Part shown: one piece after another, positions 33,557-42,036 of the stretch
Position numbering within the stretch: position 1 is the stretch's first letter
How the letters are laid out: each line of letters starts with the position of its first letter
Assembly (NCBI RefSeq): GCF_026427775.1
Contig: NZ_CP044532.1
Location: 496,001 to 560,000 of the forward strand
From: Arthrobacter sp. CDRTa11
GTDB taxonomy: Bacteria > Actinomycetota > Actinomycetes > Actinomycetales > Micrococcaceae
Length of the DNA: 64,000 nucleotides
Reading direction: 5' to 3'
The notes under the pieces: generated by a model
What the model was told of the DNA's origin: nothing
Seen by the model: only the letters and a program-made list of their open reading frames with translations
The model's database searches: none
Program-made: the position numbers and the translations under genes

Positions 33557-33629
33557 TGTCTGACAAGTCTACTTGCGCGTTCGAATGTGGTGTGCCACAC
33601 TTTTGCTAAATGTTAGATGTCAGACATCT
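33557..33629. promoter_or_regulatory. Paired FCD-type operators between GntR regulator and acid-sugar operon
   Basis: TGTCTGACA (33557-33565) and TGTCAGACA (33618-33626) are 61 bp apart. The second sits in the 15-bp palindrome AGATGTCAGACATCT (33615-33629). Both are perfect 4+1+4 dyads and lie in the divergent gap, as expected for this GntR subfamily. Confidence 0.65.
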
Positions 33630-33675
33630 TACAGATGTGTTTCCATCAATGATTCGACCCACAATGGAGTGAACA

Positions 33676-35157
33676 GTGAAGCTTGAAGCAGACGTTCTGG
33701 CCGCCTTTCCGGCCGAGGTCCGGATCCCAGCCAGGCTGGTTGCCGAAACCCTCGCCGCGTCCAATGCAGAAACTCCCGGCATCCTTGTAGTGCTCGACGA
33801 CGACCCCACAGGAACGCAGTCCGTTGCGGACCTTCCCGTGCTGACCCGCTGGGATGTGGAGGACTTCACCTGGGCCTTCGCACAGGCCAAGCCGGCCGTT
33901 TACGTCCTCACGAACACCCGCAGCCTGGATCCGGCAGAGGCAGCTGCCAGGAACGCGGAGATCGTCCGCAATGCCCTGGCCGCCGCGGCGGATGACGCGC
34001 TCCGTGTCCGCTTTGTCAGCCGCAGCGATTCCACCCTCCGCGGCCACTACCCGCTGGAACCTGACGTCATTGCCGCCACCGTTGCTGAGGTGAGCGGTGG
34101 AGACACGGATGGTGTGGTGCTGGTTCCCGCTTTTCCCGACGCCGGCCGCGTCACCATCGGCGGTGTCCACTACATGCGCGGAACCGGGGAGGACGCCGTA
34201 CGCCTCACGCCGGTATCGGACACCGAATTCGCCAGGGACGCAAGCTTCGGCTTCGCCAACTCCGAGATGGCCAGGTATGTGGAGGAGAAGTCAAAGGGCC
34301 GCTTCGCAGCTGAATCCGTGATTGTCCTGGACCTGACCATCATCCGTGCCTCGGCAGACCCGCAGGTCACCGCCGCAGCCATCGCCGATGCCATTGCGCC
34401 TGCCGCGCACTCCACGCCCATCGTGGCGGACATCGTCACCGAGAATGATCTTCGCGCCCTTTCGTTGGGCCTGGAAGAGGCCGAACGGCGCGGCAAGAAG
34501 CTGCTGTACCGCGTGGGCCCGCCCTTTGTCCGTGCCCGCATCGGCCAGGAGATCCGCACCGAACTCAGCGGGGCCGAAGCTTACGCGGGAAACACACCCT
34601 CGATGGCGGGCGGCCTGATCGTTGTCGGCTCGCACGTGGGTGTCACCACGCGTCAGCTCAAGGCCCTCACGGACCAGCACAGCGCCGCGCGGATCGTGGA
34701 AATCGACGCCGAAAAGCTGCTTGCCGCCGAAACCGAAACGGGCAGTGCGGCTGCCTACCTCGACGAAACAGTGGACACGGTAGTTGACGCTCTCCACGGC
34801 GGTGACGTCATCGTCCATACCAGCCGCCTGCTCATCAAGACCGATGACCCGGCCGAAAGCCTGCGGATCGCACGCACTGTATCCGCCGCCGTCGTCGCCG
34901 TGGTGAACCGGACACTGAAGACCTTTCCGCCGCGATTTGTCATTGCCAAGGGCGGCATCACCTCCTCGGATGTTGCCGCACACGGGCTCGAAATCAGGCA
35001 CGCCATTGTCCGGGGCCCCATGCTTCCGGGCATCGTCTCGCTTTGGGAGCCGGTGGACGGTCCCGCGAAGGGCATTCCGTACATCGTGTTCGCGGGCAAC
35101 GTGGGTGACGACGACTCCCTGGCCCAGGTCACCCGCAAGCTCAGCAACACCTTCTAA
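33676..35157 (+). CDS. Four-carbon acid sugar kinase (DUF1537, OtnK/DtnK-like)
   Basis: The start is GTG 33676 with GGAG upstream; the protein has 493 residues. The N-domain has ILVVLDDDPTGTQSV (the DDDPTG sugar-binding motif) and RSDSTLRGHYPLE. The C-domain has GGLIVVGSHVGVTTRQL and late KFPP-like ATP-binding FPPRFVIAKGGITSSD, the nucleotide-binding GGxTSxD. DUF1537 kinases phosphorylate 3-oxo-tetronates, threonate or related acids with ATP. The neighbours are a 3-hydroxyacid-type dehydrogenase, a GntP permease and an aldolase, so it is the middle step of an acid-sugar catabolic route. Exact substrate is unknown. Confidence 0.9.
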   Translation: MKLEADVLAAFPAEVRIPARLVAETLAASNAETPGILVVLDDDPTGTQSVADLPVLTRWDVEDFTWAFAQAKPAVYVLTNTRSLDPAEAAARNAEIVRNALAAAADDALRVRFVSRSDSTLRGHYPLEPDVIAATVAEVSGGDTDGVVLVPAFPDAGRVTIGGVHYMRGTGEDAVRLTPVSDTEFARDASFGFANSEMARYVEEKSKGRFAAESVIVLDLTIIRASADPQVTAAAIADAIAPAAHSTPIVADIVTENDLRALSLGLEEAERRGKKLLYRVGPPFVRARIGQEIRTELSGAEAYAGNTPSMAGGLIVVGSHVGVTTRQLKALTDQHSAARIVEIDAEKLLAAETETGSAAAYLDETVDTVVDALHGGDVIVHTSRLLIKTDDPAESLRIARTVSAAVVAVVNRTLKTFPPRFVIAKGGITSSDVAAHGLEIRHAIVRGPMLPGIVSLWEPVDGPAKGIPYIVFAGNVGDDDSLAQVTRKLSNTF

Positions 35158-35161
35158 TCCC

Positions 35162-35265
35162 CACCGGCTCCCAACCCTCGCAAGTCCGCACCGGCTCCCA
35201 ACCCTCGCAAGCTCGGATCGGGGCCCTCGCCGGCGCGGCTCCCCGGATCGGGGCCCTCGCCGGCG
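35162..35265. repeat. Two adjacent tandem duplications in the gap before the dehydrogenase
   Basis: CACCGGCTCCCAACCC...AAG occurs at 35162-35184 and 35189-35211 (period 27). CGGATCGGGGCCCTCG...GCG occurs at 35214-35235 and 35244-35265 (period 30). Both pairs are essentially identical. They fill the 158-bp gap between kinase and dehydrogenase and carry no obvious gene. Confidence 0.85.
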
Positions 35266-35315
35266 TGGGCCCACCACCTCCCTCTCTAACCACCACGTAT
35301 TCAACGGAGAAAACA

Positions 35316-36224
35316 ATGTCTGCAAACTACAAAGTCACAGTTCTCGGCCTTGGCGCCATGGGCCTGCCCATGGCGACGCGCCTGGCGAGCCAGCTCACCG
35401 TCCACGGCTTCGACATTGCCGGGCCGCGCCTGGCGCTCGCCGAAGAAGCCGGAATCCACACCTTCAGCTCAGCCCGCGAAGCTTCCAAGGGTGCCGACGC
35501 CCTGCTGCTCGCGGTCCGCAACGGCGAACAGCTCAACGATGTCCTCTTCGGCGAGAACGGCGTGGCCTCCGTGCTGGAGCCGGGTGCCGTGGTGATCCTC
35601 GGCAGCACAGTGGGCACGGAAGCCATTCCCGCCACCGTAGACCGCCTGGCCGAATACGGCGTCGAGCTTGTTGACGCACCCTTGTCCGGCGGGCCCAAGC
35701 GAGCCGGCGAAGGCGACCTGCTGATCGTCGTGGGTGCCTCGCCCGAGGCCCAGGAAAAGGCCCGGCCCGTGCTGGAACTGCTCGCGTCCACCCTGACCAT
35801 CGTGGGCGACAAGCCCGGGGACGGCCAGGCGCTCAAGACCGTCAACCAGCTCCTGTGCGGCATCCACATCGCCGCTGCCGCAGAGGCCATGGCCCTTGCC
35901 GACGCGCTTGGCCTGGACCAGGCCAAGACCCTCGCCGCCCTGGAAGCCGGCGCGGCCGGGTCCTTTATGCTCTCCAACCGCGGCCCCCGCATCCTGGAGG
36001 CCTACACGGAGGACGGCGCTGAAGTCCTGTCCCGCCTGGACATCTTCGTCAAGGACATGGGCATCGTGGGCAAGGCCACCCGCGCCGCCGGACTGGCAGC
36101 CCCGGTTGCCGCTGCAGCAGAACAGCTCTACCTTCTCGGCCAGGCCCAGGGCCTCGCTGCAGCCGACGATTCCGCCGTCATCAAGGTGGTAGCGCCCACA
36201 AAGCGCACCGCGAACCAGCCGTAA
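35316..36224 (+). CDS. NAD(P)-dependent dehydrogenase, 3-hydroxyisobutyrate dehydrogenase family (LtnD/OtnD-like)
   Basis: ATG 35316 follows CGGAGA and gives 302 residues. The Rossmann motif VLGLGAMGLPMATRL opens it, followed by VDAPLSGGPKRAGEGDL (substrate loop) and KTVNQLLCGIHIAAAAEAMA, which contains the catalytic Lys of beta-hydroxyacid dehydrogenases. In tetronate pathways such enzymes oxidise C2-hydroxyl groups of threonate or erythronate to 2-oxo acids that isomerise to the kinase substrate. It should therefore perform the first step here. Nothing unusual is seen in length. Confidence 0.9.
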   Translation: MSANYKVTVLGLGAMGLPMATRLASQLTVHGFDIAGPRLALAEEAGIHTFSSAREASKGADALLLAVRNGEQLNDVLFGENGVASVLEPGAVVILGSTVGTEAIPATVDRLAEYGVELVDAPLSGGPKRAGEGDLLIVVGASPEAQEKARPVLELLASTLTIVGDKPGDGQALKTVNQLLCGIHIAAAAEAMALADALGLDQAKTLAALEAGAAGSFMLSNRGPRILEAYTEDGAEVLSRLDIFVKDMGIVGKATRAAGLAAPVAAAAEQLYLLGQAQGLAAADDSAVIKVVAPTKRTANQP

Positions 36225-36238
36225 CCGCCCCCAAGCCC

Positions 36239-36268
36239 GACGACGGCGGTCCCCCCTCCGCCGTCGTC
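36239..36268. terminator. GC hairpin after the dehydrogenase gene
   Basis: Arms GACGACGGCGG and CCGCCGTCGTC form an 11-bp stem with an 8-nt C-rich loop, 15 bp after the stop. It has no T-tract and may only reduce expression of the downstream GntP permease. Confidence 0.5.
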
Positions 36269-36363
36269 GTACCACCCCGAAGTACTCCCTTTAAATCCCT
36301 GAAAAAACCTGCGCCCGATTGCCTGTCTTCTGGAAGACTGGCTTGTCAAAGGAGACACCCCCA

Positions 36364-37830
36364 ATGAACCCCCTGACTAACTCACTGATGGTTCGGGCGG
36401 CCGACGCCCCTGCCATCAAACCAGCTGTGGAGCTGGGTACTCCGCTGCTGCTTACCATCGCCGCCATTGGCATCGCCGTCCTCCTGGTGATGATCATCCG
36501 CTTCAAGATCCAGGCCTTCGTGGCCCTGCTGACCGTGAGCATCATGGTGGCCGTGGCCGCCCAGATTCCGCTCAAAGACGTCTTCACCGTGGTGGCCACC
36601 GGCGTCGGCGGGACCATGGGCAAGGTGGCCCTGCTGATCGCCCTCGGCGCAATCCTGGGCAGGATGATCGAGGTCTCAGGCGGCGTCCAGTCGCTGGCAT
36701 CGCACTTTACGGAGAAGCTTGGCGCTAAGCGCGTGGCCGTCGCCCTGACCGCCGTGGGCTTCCTCGTTGCCATCCCGGTCTTCTTCGAGGTGGGCATCAT
36801 CGTGCTGGTTCCCATCGTTTATGCCTTCGCCAAGATCGCCAACGTGCACCCGGTCAAGTTCGGCCTTCCCATGGCCGGCATCATGCTGGCCATCCACGTC
36901 GCCGTCCCGCCCCACCCCGGCATCGTGGCCGGCGCCGGTGTCTTCGGCGCCGACATCGGCCTTATCACCCTTATCTCGCTGGCGATCTGTGTGCCCCTTG
37001 GCTTCCTGTCCTACTGGGTGGCCAGCATCATGAACCGCAAGGAATACGAGCTGCTCCCGTCCGTCAAGGCGCAGGTGGACGAATTCGGTTCCGATTCCCT
37101 GGTGAAGGTTGGCCACGAAGGCCCCGGCGCCCTGGCCATTGCTCCGCCCCGCCCGGCCCTGATCATCTTCCTTATCGCCGCCCCGATCGTGCAGATCCTC
37201 ATCGGCACCCTGGGCACGCTCACCATCCCCAAGGACAACGGCCTGTACGGGCTGGCGGCCTTCATCGGCAACCCGTTCTTCGCCCTCCTCGTCGCTGTTG
37301 GCCTCTCCTTCTTCCTGCTGGCTGTCCGCCGCAACTGGTCGCTCAAGGAAACCGGTGAGATCTTCGAAGGTGCACTCCCTCCCATCGCCTCCATCTTGCT
37401 GGTGGTTGCCGCCGGTGGTGTGTTCGGTGAAGTTCTGCGGACCTCGGGAATTGGCGCCGCGCTCTCTCAAACCCTGGACCACCTCGGCCTGCCGGTCATC
37501 GTCCTGGGCTTCGTGATCTCGCTGGCCCTGCGTGCTGCACAGGGCTCAGCCACCGTCGCGATCGTCACCACCACCGGCCTGCTCACCTCCGCGGTGATGG
37601 AAGGCGGCTACTCGCCGGCCCAGATCGCCGTGATCGTCATCGCCATCGGCTTCGGCTCGCTGGGCCTGTCGCACGTGACCGACGCCGGATTCTGGACAGT
37701 GGTGCGCTACTACGGCCTCACCGTCTCCGACGGCCTCCGGACCTGGACCGTCCTCACCACCATCCTCGGCCTGGCCGGGTTCATCCTCACCTTCGTAGCC
37801 TGGATCCTGGTGGGAGGCCTGGGCGTCTAA
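36364..37830 (+). CDS. GntP-family gluconate/acid-sugar:H+ symporter
   Basis: From ATG 36364 (AAAGGAGA upstream) the 488-residue protein is highly hydrophobic, with about 12-14 helices, starting TPLLLTIAAIGIAVLLVM. It includes KVALLIALGAILGRMIEVSGG, a motif of GntP transporters, and AIHVAVPPHPGIVAGAG and SLALRAAQGSATVAIVTT. Members import gluconate or related aldonic acids with protons. Placement between dehydrogenase and aldolase, with an overlap of one base to the latter (TAATG), makes it the likely uptake system for the acid metabolised here. Confidence 0.93.
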   Translation: MNPLTNSLMVRAADAPAIKPAVELGTPLLLTIAAIGIAVLLVMIIRFKIQAFVALLTVSIMVAVAAQIPLKDVFTVVATGVGGTMGKVALLIALGAILGRMIEVSGGVQSLASHFTEKLGAKRVAVALTAVGFLVAIPVFFEVGIIVLVPIVYAFAKIANVHPVKFGLPMAGIMLAIHVAVPPHPGIVAGAGVFGADIGLITLISLAICVPLGFLSYWVASIMNRKEYELLPSVKAQVDEFGSDSLVKVGHEGPGALAIAPPRPALIIFLIAAPIVQILIGTLGTLTIPKDNGLYGLAAFIGNPFFALLVAVGLSFFLLAVRRNWSLKETGEIFEGALPPIASILLVVAAGGVFGEVLRTSGIGAALSQTLDHLGLPVIVLGFVISLALRAAQGSATVAIVTTTGLLTSAVMEGGYSPAQIAVIVIAIGFGSLGLSHVTDAGFWTVVRYYGLTVSDGLRTWTVLTTILGLAGFILTFVAWILVGGLGV

Positions 37831-38693
37831 TGCGCACCCGACTTGACCCCCTGGTTACCTCCACGCTCCAGCAGGGCTCCGCAGTTCCGGCCTTCACGTG
37901 CTACGACTTCACCACCGCCATGGCTGTGGTGGGTGCGGCGGAGGAAGCCGGCCAGGGCGTCATCCTGCTGGTGGCACCCAAGACAGCCGGAACCGTCAAC
38001 GGCCTGCGCCTGACCTCGGCCCTCCGGGGCCTGGCGGACGCCGCCGCCGTCCCCGTGTCGGTGCAGCTTGACCATGCATCGGATCTGGGTGTGATGATCG
38101 ACGCCGTCGCCGCGGGGGCGGACTCCGTCCTCGCGGACGGCTCGTCCCTTCCGTATGAGGACAACATCGCGCTGGTCCAGGCGGCGCGCTCGCTGCTGCA
38201 GGCAAAGGGCTACGCCGGCATCGTCCTTGAAGCGGAACTGGGTGGACTGGCCGGTGACGAGGACCGCGCATTTGGTGCGGACCAGGCCGGCGTCGCAGTG
38301 GCTGGCCTGACTGATTCCGCCCAGGTGGAGGACTTTGTGGGCCGCACCGGCGCTGAACTCCTGGCCGTAGCTGTGGGCAACGTGCACGGCAAGTACAAGG
38401 GGGAGCCGCAGCTGCGGTGGGACGTGCTCCAGGACATCGCGGTGCGGACCCACATTCCGCTGGTGCTGCACGGCGCATCAGGCATCCCGGCCGATGAACT
38501 GGTCAAAGCCGCGGCCATGAACGTGGGCAAGGTCAACTTCAATACGGAACTGCGCACGGGCGTCCTGTCCACGCTTCAGCAGCACCTTCCCGGACACCGC
38601 GCCGACGGCGAAAACCTCCAGGGCCTGCTGGGGCATTGGAACAGCTCGGCGCGGGGGTTCGCCACGGGCGCGCTGGGTATGCTCACGCGCTGA
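37830..38693 (+). CDS. Class II fructose-bisphosphate aldolase-family enzyme
   Basis: The 287-residue protein is a class II (zinc) aldolase of the GatY/KbaY/FbaA type. VSVQLDHASDLGVMIDAV contains the zinc His and catalytic Asp, KGYAGIVLEAELGGLAG and AVAVGNVHGKYKGEP give the second zinc His with phosphate loop, and VLHGASGIPADELVKAA gives the third. It cleaves a phosphorylated keto sugar or acid to two smaller units. It starts at the A of the preceding stop (TAATG), so it is translationally coupled to GntP. Known tetronate operons mostly use OtnC (AraD fold) here, so this is a variant last step. Confidence 0.9.
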   Translation: MRTRLDPLVTSTLQQGSAVPAFTCYDFTTAMAVVGAAEEAGQGVILLVAPKTAGTVNGLRLTSALRGLADAAAVPVSVQLDHASDLGVMIDAVAAGADSVLADGSSLPYEDNIALVQAARSLLQAKGYAGIVLEAELGGLAGDEDRAFGADQAGVAVAGLTDSAQVEDFVGRTGAELLAVAVGNVHGKYKGEPQLRWDVLQDIAVRTHIPLVLHGASGIPADELVKAAAMNVGKVNFNTELRTGVLSTLQQHLPGHRADGENLQGLLGHWNSSARGFATGALGMLTR

Positions 38694-38723
38694 CCGTGAG
38701 GAATGGGAGGTTAGGATCAAGCC

Positions 38724-39128
38724 ATGATCCTGGCCTCCCTTCTTTTTGCCTTCATTGCAGCTGCCCTCCACGTGTACATCTTCACCATGGAGTCCCTGAC
38801 CTGGACCACGCCCGCCACGTGGAAGCGCTTCGGCCTGGCTTCCCAGGCTGACGCCGAGACCACCAAGTCTCTGGCCTATAACCAGGGTTTCTACAATCTG
38901 TTCCTTGCCATCGGAGCGTTCATCGGCGTCGGCTGTGTGGCATTTGCGTCCCAGGGCTCAGCCCAGGCGGTGGTGGGCTGGACGCTCATCTTCAGCTGCT
39001 GCGGCTCCATGCTGCTCGCCGCGCTGGTGCTTGCCCTGAGCGGGAAGAAGAACCTCAGGCCTGCAACCATCCAGGGCACCACTCCGCTGTTGGCCGTTGT
39101 GCTCGGGATCCTTGCGGTAACCCTCTAA
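38724..39128 (+). CDS. DUF1304 family membrane protein
   Basis: The 134-residue protein has four helices starting LASLLFAFIAAALHVYIF, with the family motif FTMESLTW and the charged RFGLASQ. Then ETTKSLAYNQGFYNLFLAIG follows in two parts, with conserved NQGFYN. The fourth helix ends TTPLLAVVLGILAVTL. DUF1304 proteins are small inner-membrane proteins without known function. It follows the aldolase by 30 bp but has no evident link to acid-sugar breakdown. Confidence 0.88.
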   Translation: MILASLLFAFIAAALHVYIFTMESLTWTTPATWKRFGLASQADAETTKSLAYNQGFYNLFLAIGAFIGVGCVAFASQGSAQAVVGWTLIFSCCGSMLLAALVLALSGKKNLRPATIQGTTPLLAVVLGILAVTL

Positions 39129-39225
39129 GCGCGTCTCGACTTCAGCAGGCCCCTTGCTGGCCGCCGCCGCGCCTCGGGCGGACAATGGAGCTAACAACAG
39201 CATCCAGTGTTCGTAGGGACCGCAC

Positions 39226-40674
39226 GTGAGTGGTGTGAAGGAGCAGGGGCCAACCCCCGGGCGCGAGCCGGTCAAAGGCGGCGAGCCGGTAAAGGGCGGC
39301 GAGCCGGTCACAGGGCACGAACCGGTGGAGCGAGATCTGGTTATTGACCTGGTCCGCTTCTTCTGCCTGGCCCTGGTGGTCGTCGCACACTGCATGATGG
39401 TGAGCCCGGTCCTGCACCCGGACGGCACTGTCACCACGGAAAACACCCTCACTGAGCAGAACTGGTTTCAGCCCGTCACCTGGATCTTTATGGTGATGCC
39501 GTTGTTCTTTGTCACTGGCGGGACCACAGGCCTCCAGTCCTGGCGGCGGCTGAAATTCCGCGGAGGCACCGGCTTTGACTTCGCCCAGGCACGGCTCCTG
39601 CGGCTGGTCCGCCCGGCGGCGGCACTCCTGGCAGCCATGTTCCTGGGACTGTGGGCCGCACTGCTCCTTGGCGTGGACCCGCAAGTGGTTCAGCTGATGG
39701 CCACGGGCGCCGGAATGCCGCTCTGGTTCCTGGCTGCCTACCTTGCCGCGCAGCTGAACATTCCGCTGCTGGCCAGGTTCCATGACCGCGCCCCCTGGCT
39801 GACCCTTGGCATCCTTGCCGCCCTGGTGGTGGCCGTGGACTGCCTCCGTGGGGCCCTTCCGTTGCTCGCCTACGCGAACCTTGTTTTCCTGTGGTGCACG
39901 GTTCAGCAGCTGGGCTTCCTCGTGGCTGATGGCGTTTTCGCCAGGGTATCCCGTTCCGGGCTGGTGGGCCTGATCCTGGCCGCAAACCTCCTGCTCGGGC
40001 TGCTGGCCGGGCTGGGCCTGTACTCCGGGAACATGCTGGTCAACCTGAATCCGCCCAACCTGTGCCTGCTGCTGCTGGGCGTGTCGCAGGCCGCGGTGCT
40101 GGAGCTTTTCAGGCCTGGGCTCGATTGGGTTTCCCGGCTGGGGTGGGTGCGCGGTGTTGTGGCCGTTGCGGGGCGGCGTTCCATGACGGTGTACCTGTGG
40201 CACCTGCCCCTGCTCGTGGCCATGACCGGGATACTGCTCCTGACGGACTTTCCCAAACCTGCCGCCGGCACCGCCGCCTGGTGGTGGGCGCGGCCCTTGG
40301 TACTGCTGGGCGTGGTGGCCCTCCTGCTGCCGGTGCTGGCCTTTTTCGGCCGCCTTGAGGAACGTCCGACGGCGTCTGTCCACACCCGCGGACGGCCCCC
40401 GGCCGCAGTGGTGACTGCCGCCGTCGTGGTGTTCATCCCGGTGGCGGACGCCGCTCTCAACGGCCTGGCACTAGGCCTGCTGGGAGGCGGCGCGGCCTGC
40501 TTTATGCTGGCCGCACTGCTCCTGGGCAGGGTTCCCGAACGCCTTCCCGGCGTGAACGATGCGGCATCAGGTGAGCAGGCCAGCCTGCCAGGTACGGGAG
40601 CCGGGGGAGGGTCGGGTGCCTCAAACGGCGGGGCATTGCCAGCGGGGCCAAGTAGTGCCAATGTCGAACCATGA
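39226..40674 (+). CDS. Acyltransferase 3 family membrane protein with N-terminal repeats
   Basis: A GTG start at 39226 gives 482 residues. The first 35 are the repeat EPVKGGEPVKGGEPV, from an 18-bp DNA repeat, then an acyltransferase_3 core opens RDLVIDLVRFFCLALVVVAH and HCMMVSPVL. The Arg-Phe-Phe and His residues are typical. About ten helices follow, for example LLRLVRPAAALLAAMFLGLW. Such enzymes move acyl (often acetyl) groups onto cell-surface sugars or antibiotics. The C-terminus is Ser/Gly-rich. The GNAT gene overlaps by ATGA. Repeat copy number is likely to vary between strains. Confidence 0.85.
   Translation: MSGVKEQGPTPGREPVKGGEPVKGGEPVTGHEPVERDLVIDLVRFFCLALVVVAHCMMVSPVLHPDGTVTTENTLTEQNWFQPVTWIFMVMPLFFVTGGTTGLQSWRRLKFRGGTGFDFAQARLLRLVRPAAALLAAMFLGLWAALLLGVDPQVVQLMATGAGMPLWFLAAYLAAQLNIPLLARFHDRAPWLTLGILAALVVAVDCLRGALPLLAYANLVFLWCTVQQLGFLVADGVFARVSRSGLVGLILAANLLLGLLAGLGLYSGNMLVNLNPPNLCLLLLGVSQAAVLELFRPGLDWVSRLGWVRGVVAVAGRRSMTVYLWHLPLLVAMTGILLLTDFPKPAAGTAAWWWARPLVLLGVVALLLPVLAFFGRLEERPTASVHTRGRPPAAVVTAAVVVFIPVADAALNGLALGLLGGGAACFMLAALLLGRVPERLPGVNDAASGEQASLPGTGAGGGSGASNGGALPAGPSSANVEP
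39263..39332. repeat. 18-bp tandem repeat in the acyltransferase N-terminus
   Basis: GCGAGCCGGTCAAAGGCG and close variants recur at 39263, 39281 and 39299, with a degenerate fourth at 39317. They encode the repeat GEPVKG. The units keep frame. Confidence 0.85.
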
Positions 40675-41000
40675 CTGAGAACATGATTTCCACAGAGGAC
40701 GAATTCCGTCCTGACGTCTCAATGGCCAGGAACGATGCGCAGCACTGTTACGAGCTGCAGGTGGGCGGGAAGATCGCCGTTCAGTCCTTTTTCCTGGACA
40801 AGCCCGGACACGTGGATTTCACCCACGTGGAAACCGCCGAAGGTTTCCAGGGACAGGGGCTGGACAAAGTGCTGGTCCACTTTGCGCTGGACGATGTGGT
40901 GGCAGCGGGAAAACGGATCATTCCGCGCGACCCATTTTTTGCCGAGTACCTGCGCCTCCATGAAGGCTACGAGCAGCATGTGGACTGGCCGGAGGGGTAG
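40671..41000 (+). CDS. GNAT-family N-acetyltransferase (YjdJ-like, PF14542)
   Basis: A 109-residue protein with DEFRPDVSMARNDAQHCYEL, a beta-sheet region and the acetyl-CoA loop VETAEGFQGQGLDKVLVHFA. These fit the short GCN5-related class that resembles YjdJ. The catalytic details are not obvious and its substrate is unknown. Its ATG overlaps the acyltransferase stop (ATGA), so it is co-translated with it. The pair may modify cell-surface material or antibiotics, but that is inference. Confidence 0.88.
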   Translation: MTENMISTEDEFRPDVSMARNDAQHCYELQVGGKIAVQSFFLDKPGHVDFTHVETAEGFQGQGLDKVLVHFALDDVVAAGKRIIPRDPFFAEYLRLHEGYEQHVDWPEG

Positions 41001-41107
41001 CCGGGAGAGGTAACTGGCCAGCCTGTGGACAGTAGCCCGGACAGCAGGCTGACCGCTGTTGTTGCCGCCCAGGCGGTCAGTAACCAGGTGGTCAGTAACC
41101 AGGGGTG

Positions 41108-41860
41108 TCAGTCAAAGTGCGTGACTGACCCTCGGGTGGAAAATGCTGCGACCAGGTTCTCGGCGACGGTCCGCAGCTTTTGGTTCCTGCCGCTGGAGGT
41201 CTTGACCAGGATGGCCATCGCTTCCTCCTGCGAGCAGCGGTTCTGACCCATGATGATTCCGGCGGCCAAGTCAATCGCGGTCCGTGATTCCATCGCCGCC
41301 TTAAGATCTGCCGCCAACTGCTGGCCGGCAGCCACGCGGACAGCGAGCCGCAGTGCGCTTTGAGCGTGCGAGGCGAACAGTTCGGCGCTCTCCAAGGCAG
41401 TGGAATTGAACGCGTTCACGGCGGGAGCGAAGATGTTGAGTGCAGCCCGGGCGTCCTCGTCCAAGGTGAGGGGAACGGCAAGAACGCTCAGCTGGCCAAG
41501 CTCCGCAATTGCCTGGCCGTATTCCGGCCAGCGCGAGTCCCGCCGGGTATCCGGGACCAGCACAGTGGTTCCGGTATTCATCGCATGAAGGCAGGGCCCT
41601 GCGCCATAGTTCTGCTGGATCTCGTCCATAAGACGGGCCTGTTGATCGCTCCACGCAGCAGTGGTGGTCCGGCGGCGCCGGCTCAGGGTGACGGCGCACA
41701 CCACCGGCAGCTCCATGGAACTCGAGACAGCCCGGGCCGCATAGTCGCAGAGTTCATGAAGGAACTCGTTGACGTCGCGGCTGTCGATGACGAGGTTCTG
41801 AAGCTGCGCCGTGACCGCGGCCTCGGAACGAACTGAGGTGTCAATCGCTGACTTGTCCAT
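41108..41860 (-). CDS. GAF and ANTAR domain protein (putative transcription antiterminator)
   Basis: A 250-residue protein with an N-terminal GAF domain (about 15-170; ARLMDEIQQNYGAGPCLHAM, LGQLSVLAVPLTLDEDARAA) and a C-terminal ANTAR domain (about 185-245; MESRTAIDLAAGIIMGQNRC, EAMAILVKTSS). ANTAR domains bind dual-hairpin RNA and let transcription pass a terminator. No dual hexaloop hairpin was recognised in the window. It diverges from an STAS-like gene, a pairing that suggests a signalling module responding to a small molecule or stress. Confidence 0.92.
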   Translation of the reverse strand: MDKSAIDTSVRSEAAVTAQLQNLVIDSRDVNEFLHELCDYAARAVSSSMELPVVCAVTLSRRRRTTTAAWSDQQARLMDEIQQNYGAGPCLHAMNTGTTVLVPDTRRDSRWPEYGQAIAELGQLSVLAVPLTLDEDARAALNIFAPAVNAFNSTALESAELFASHAQSALRLAVRVAAGQQLAADLKAAMESRTAIDLAAGIIMGQNRCSQEEAMAILVKTSSGRNQKLRTVAENLVAAFSTRGSVTHFD

Positions 41861-42036
41861 ACCCCATTCTAGTGCCGTCCTGTGACAAAAGGCCGGGCCC
41901 AGTGCAGGTATCAGGGCGCCGCGTCAAAGAGGCGCGCCGTAATCTTTATGGCCAAACTTGTGACCTGCGCAACATGTTCGTAAAGTCATTGGTGGGCCAT
42001 GCAGCCGGCCCGTTAGATCCTTCCGTGGAGATTCCT

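Noticed and set aside
39142..40383. Minus-strand open frame of 413 codons opposite the acyltransferase
   Set aside because: Gln/His/Pro-rich shadow of a clear membrane acyltransferase.
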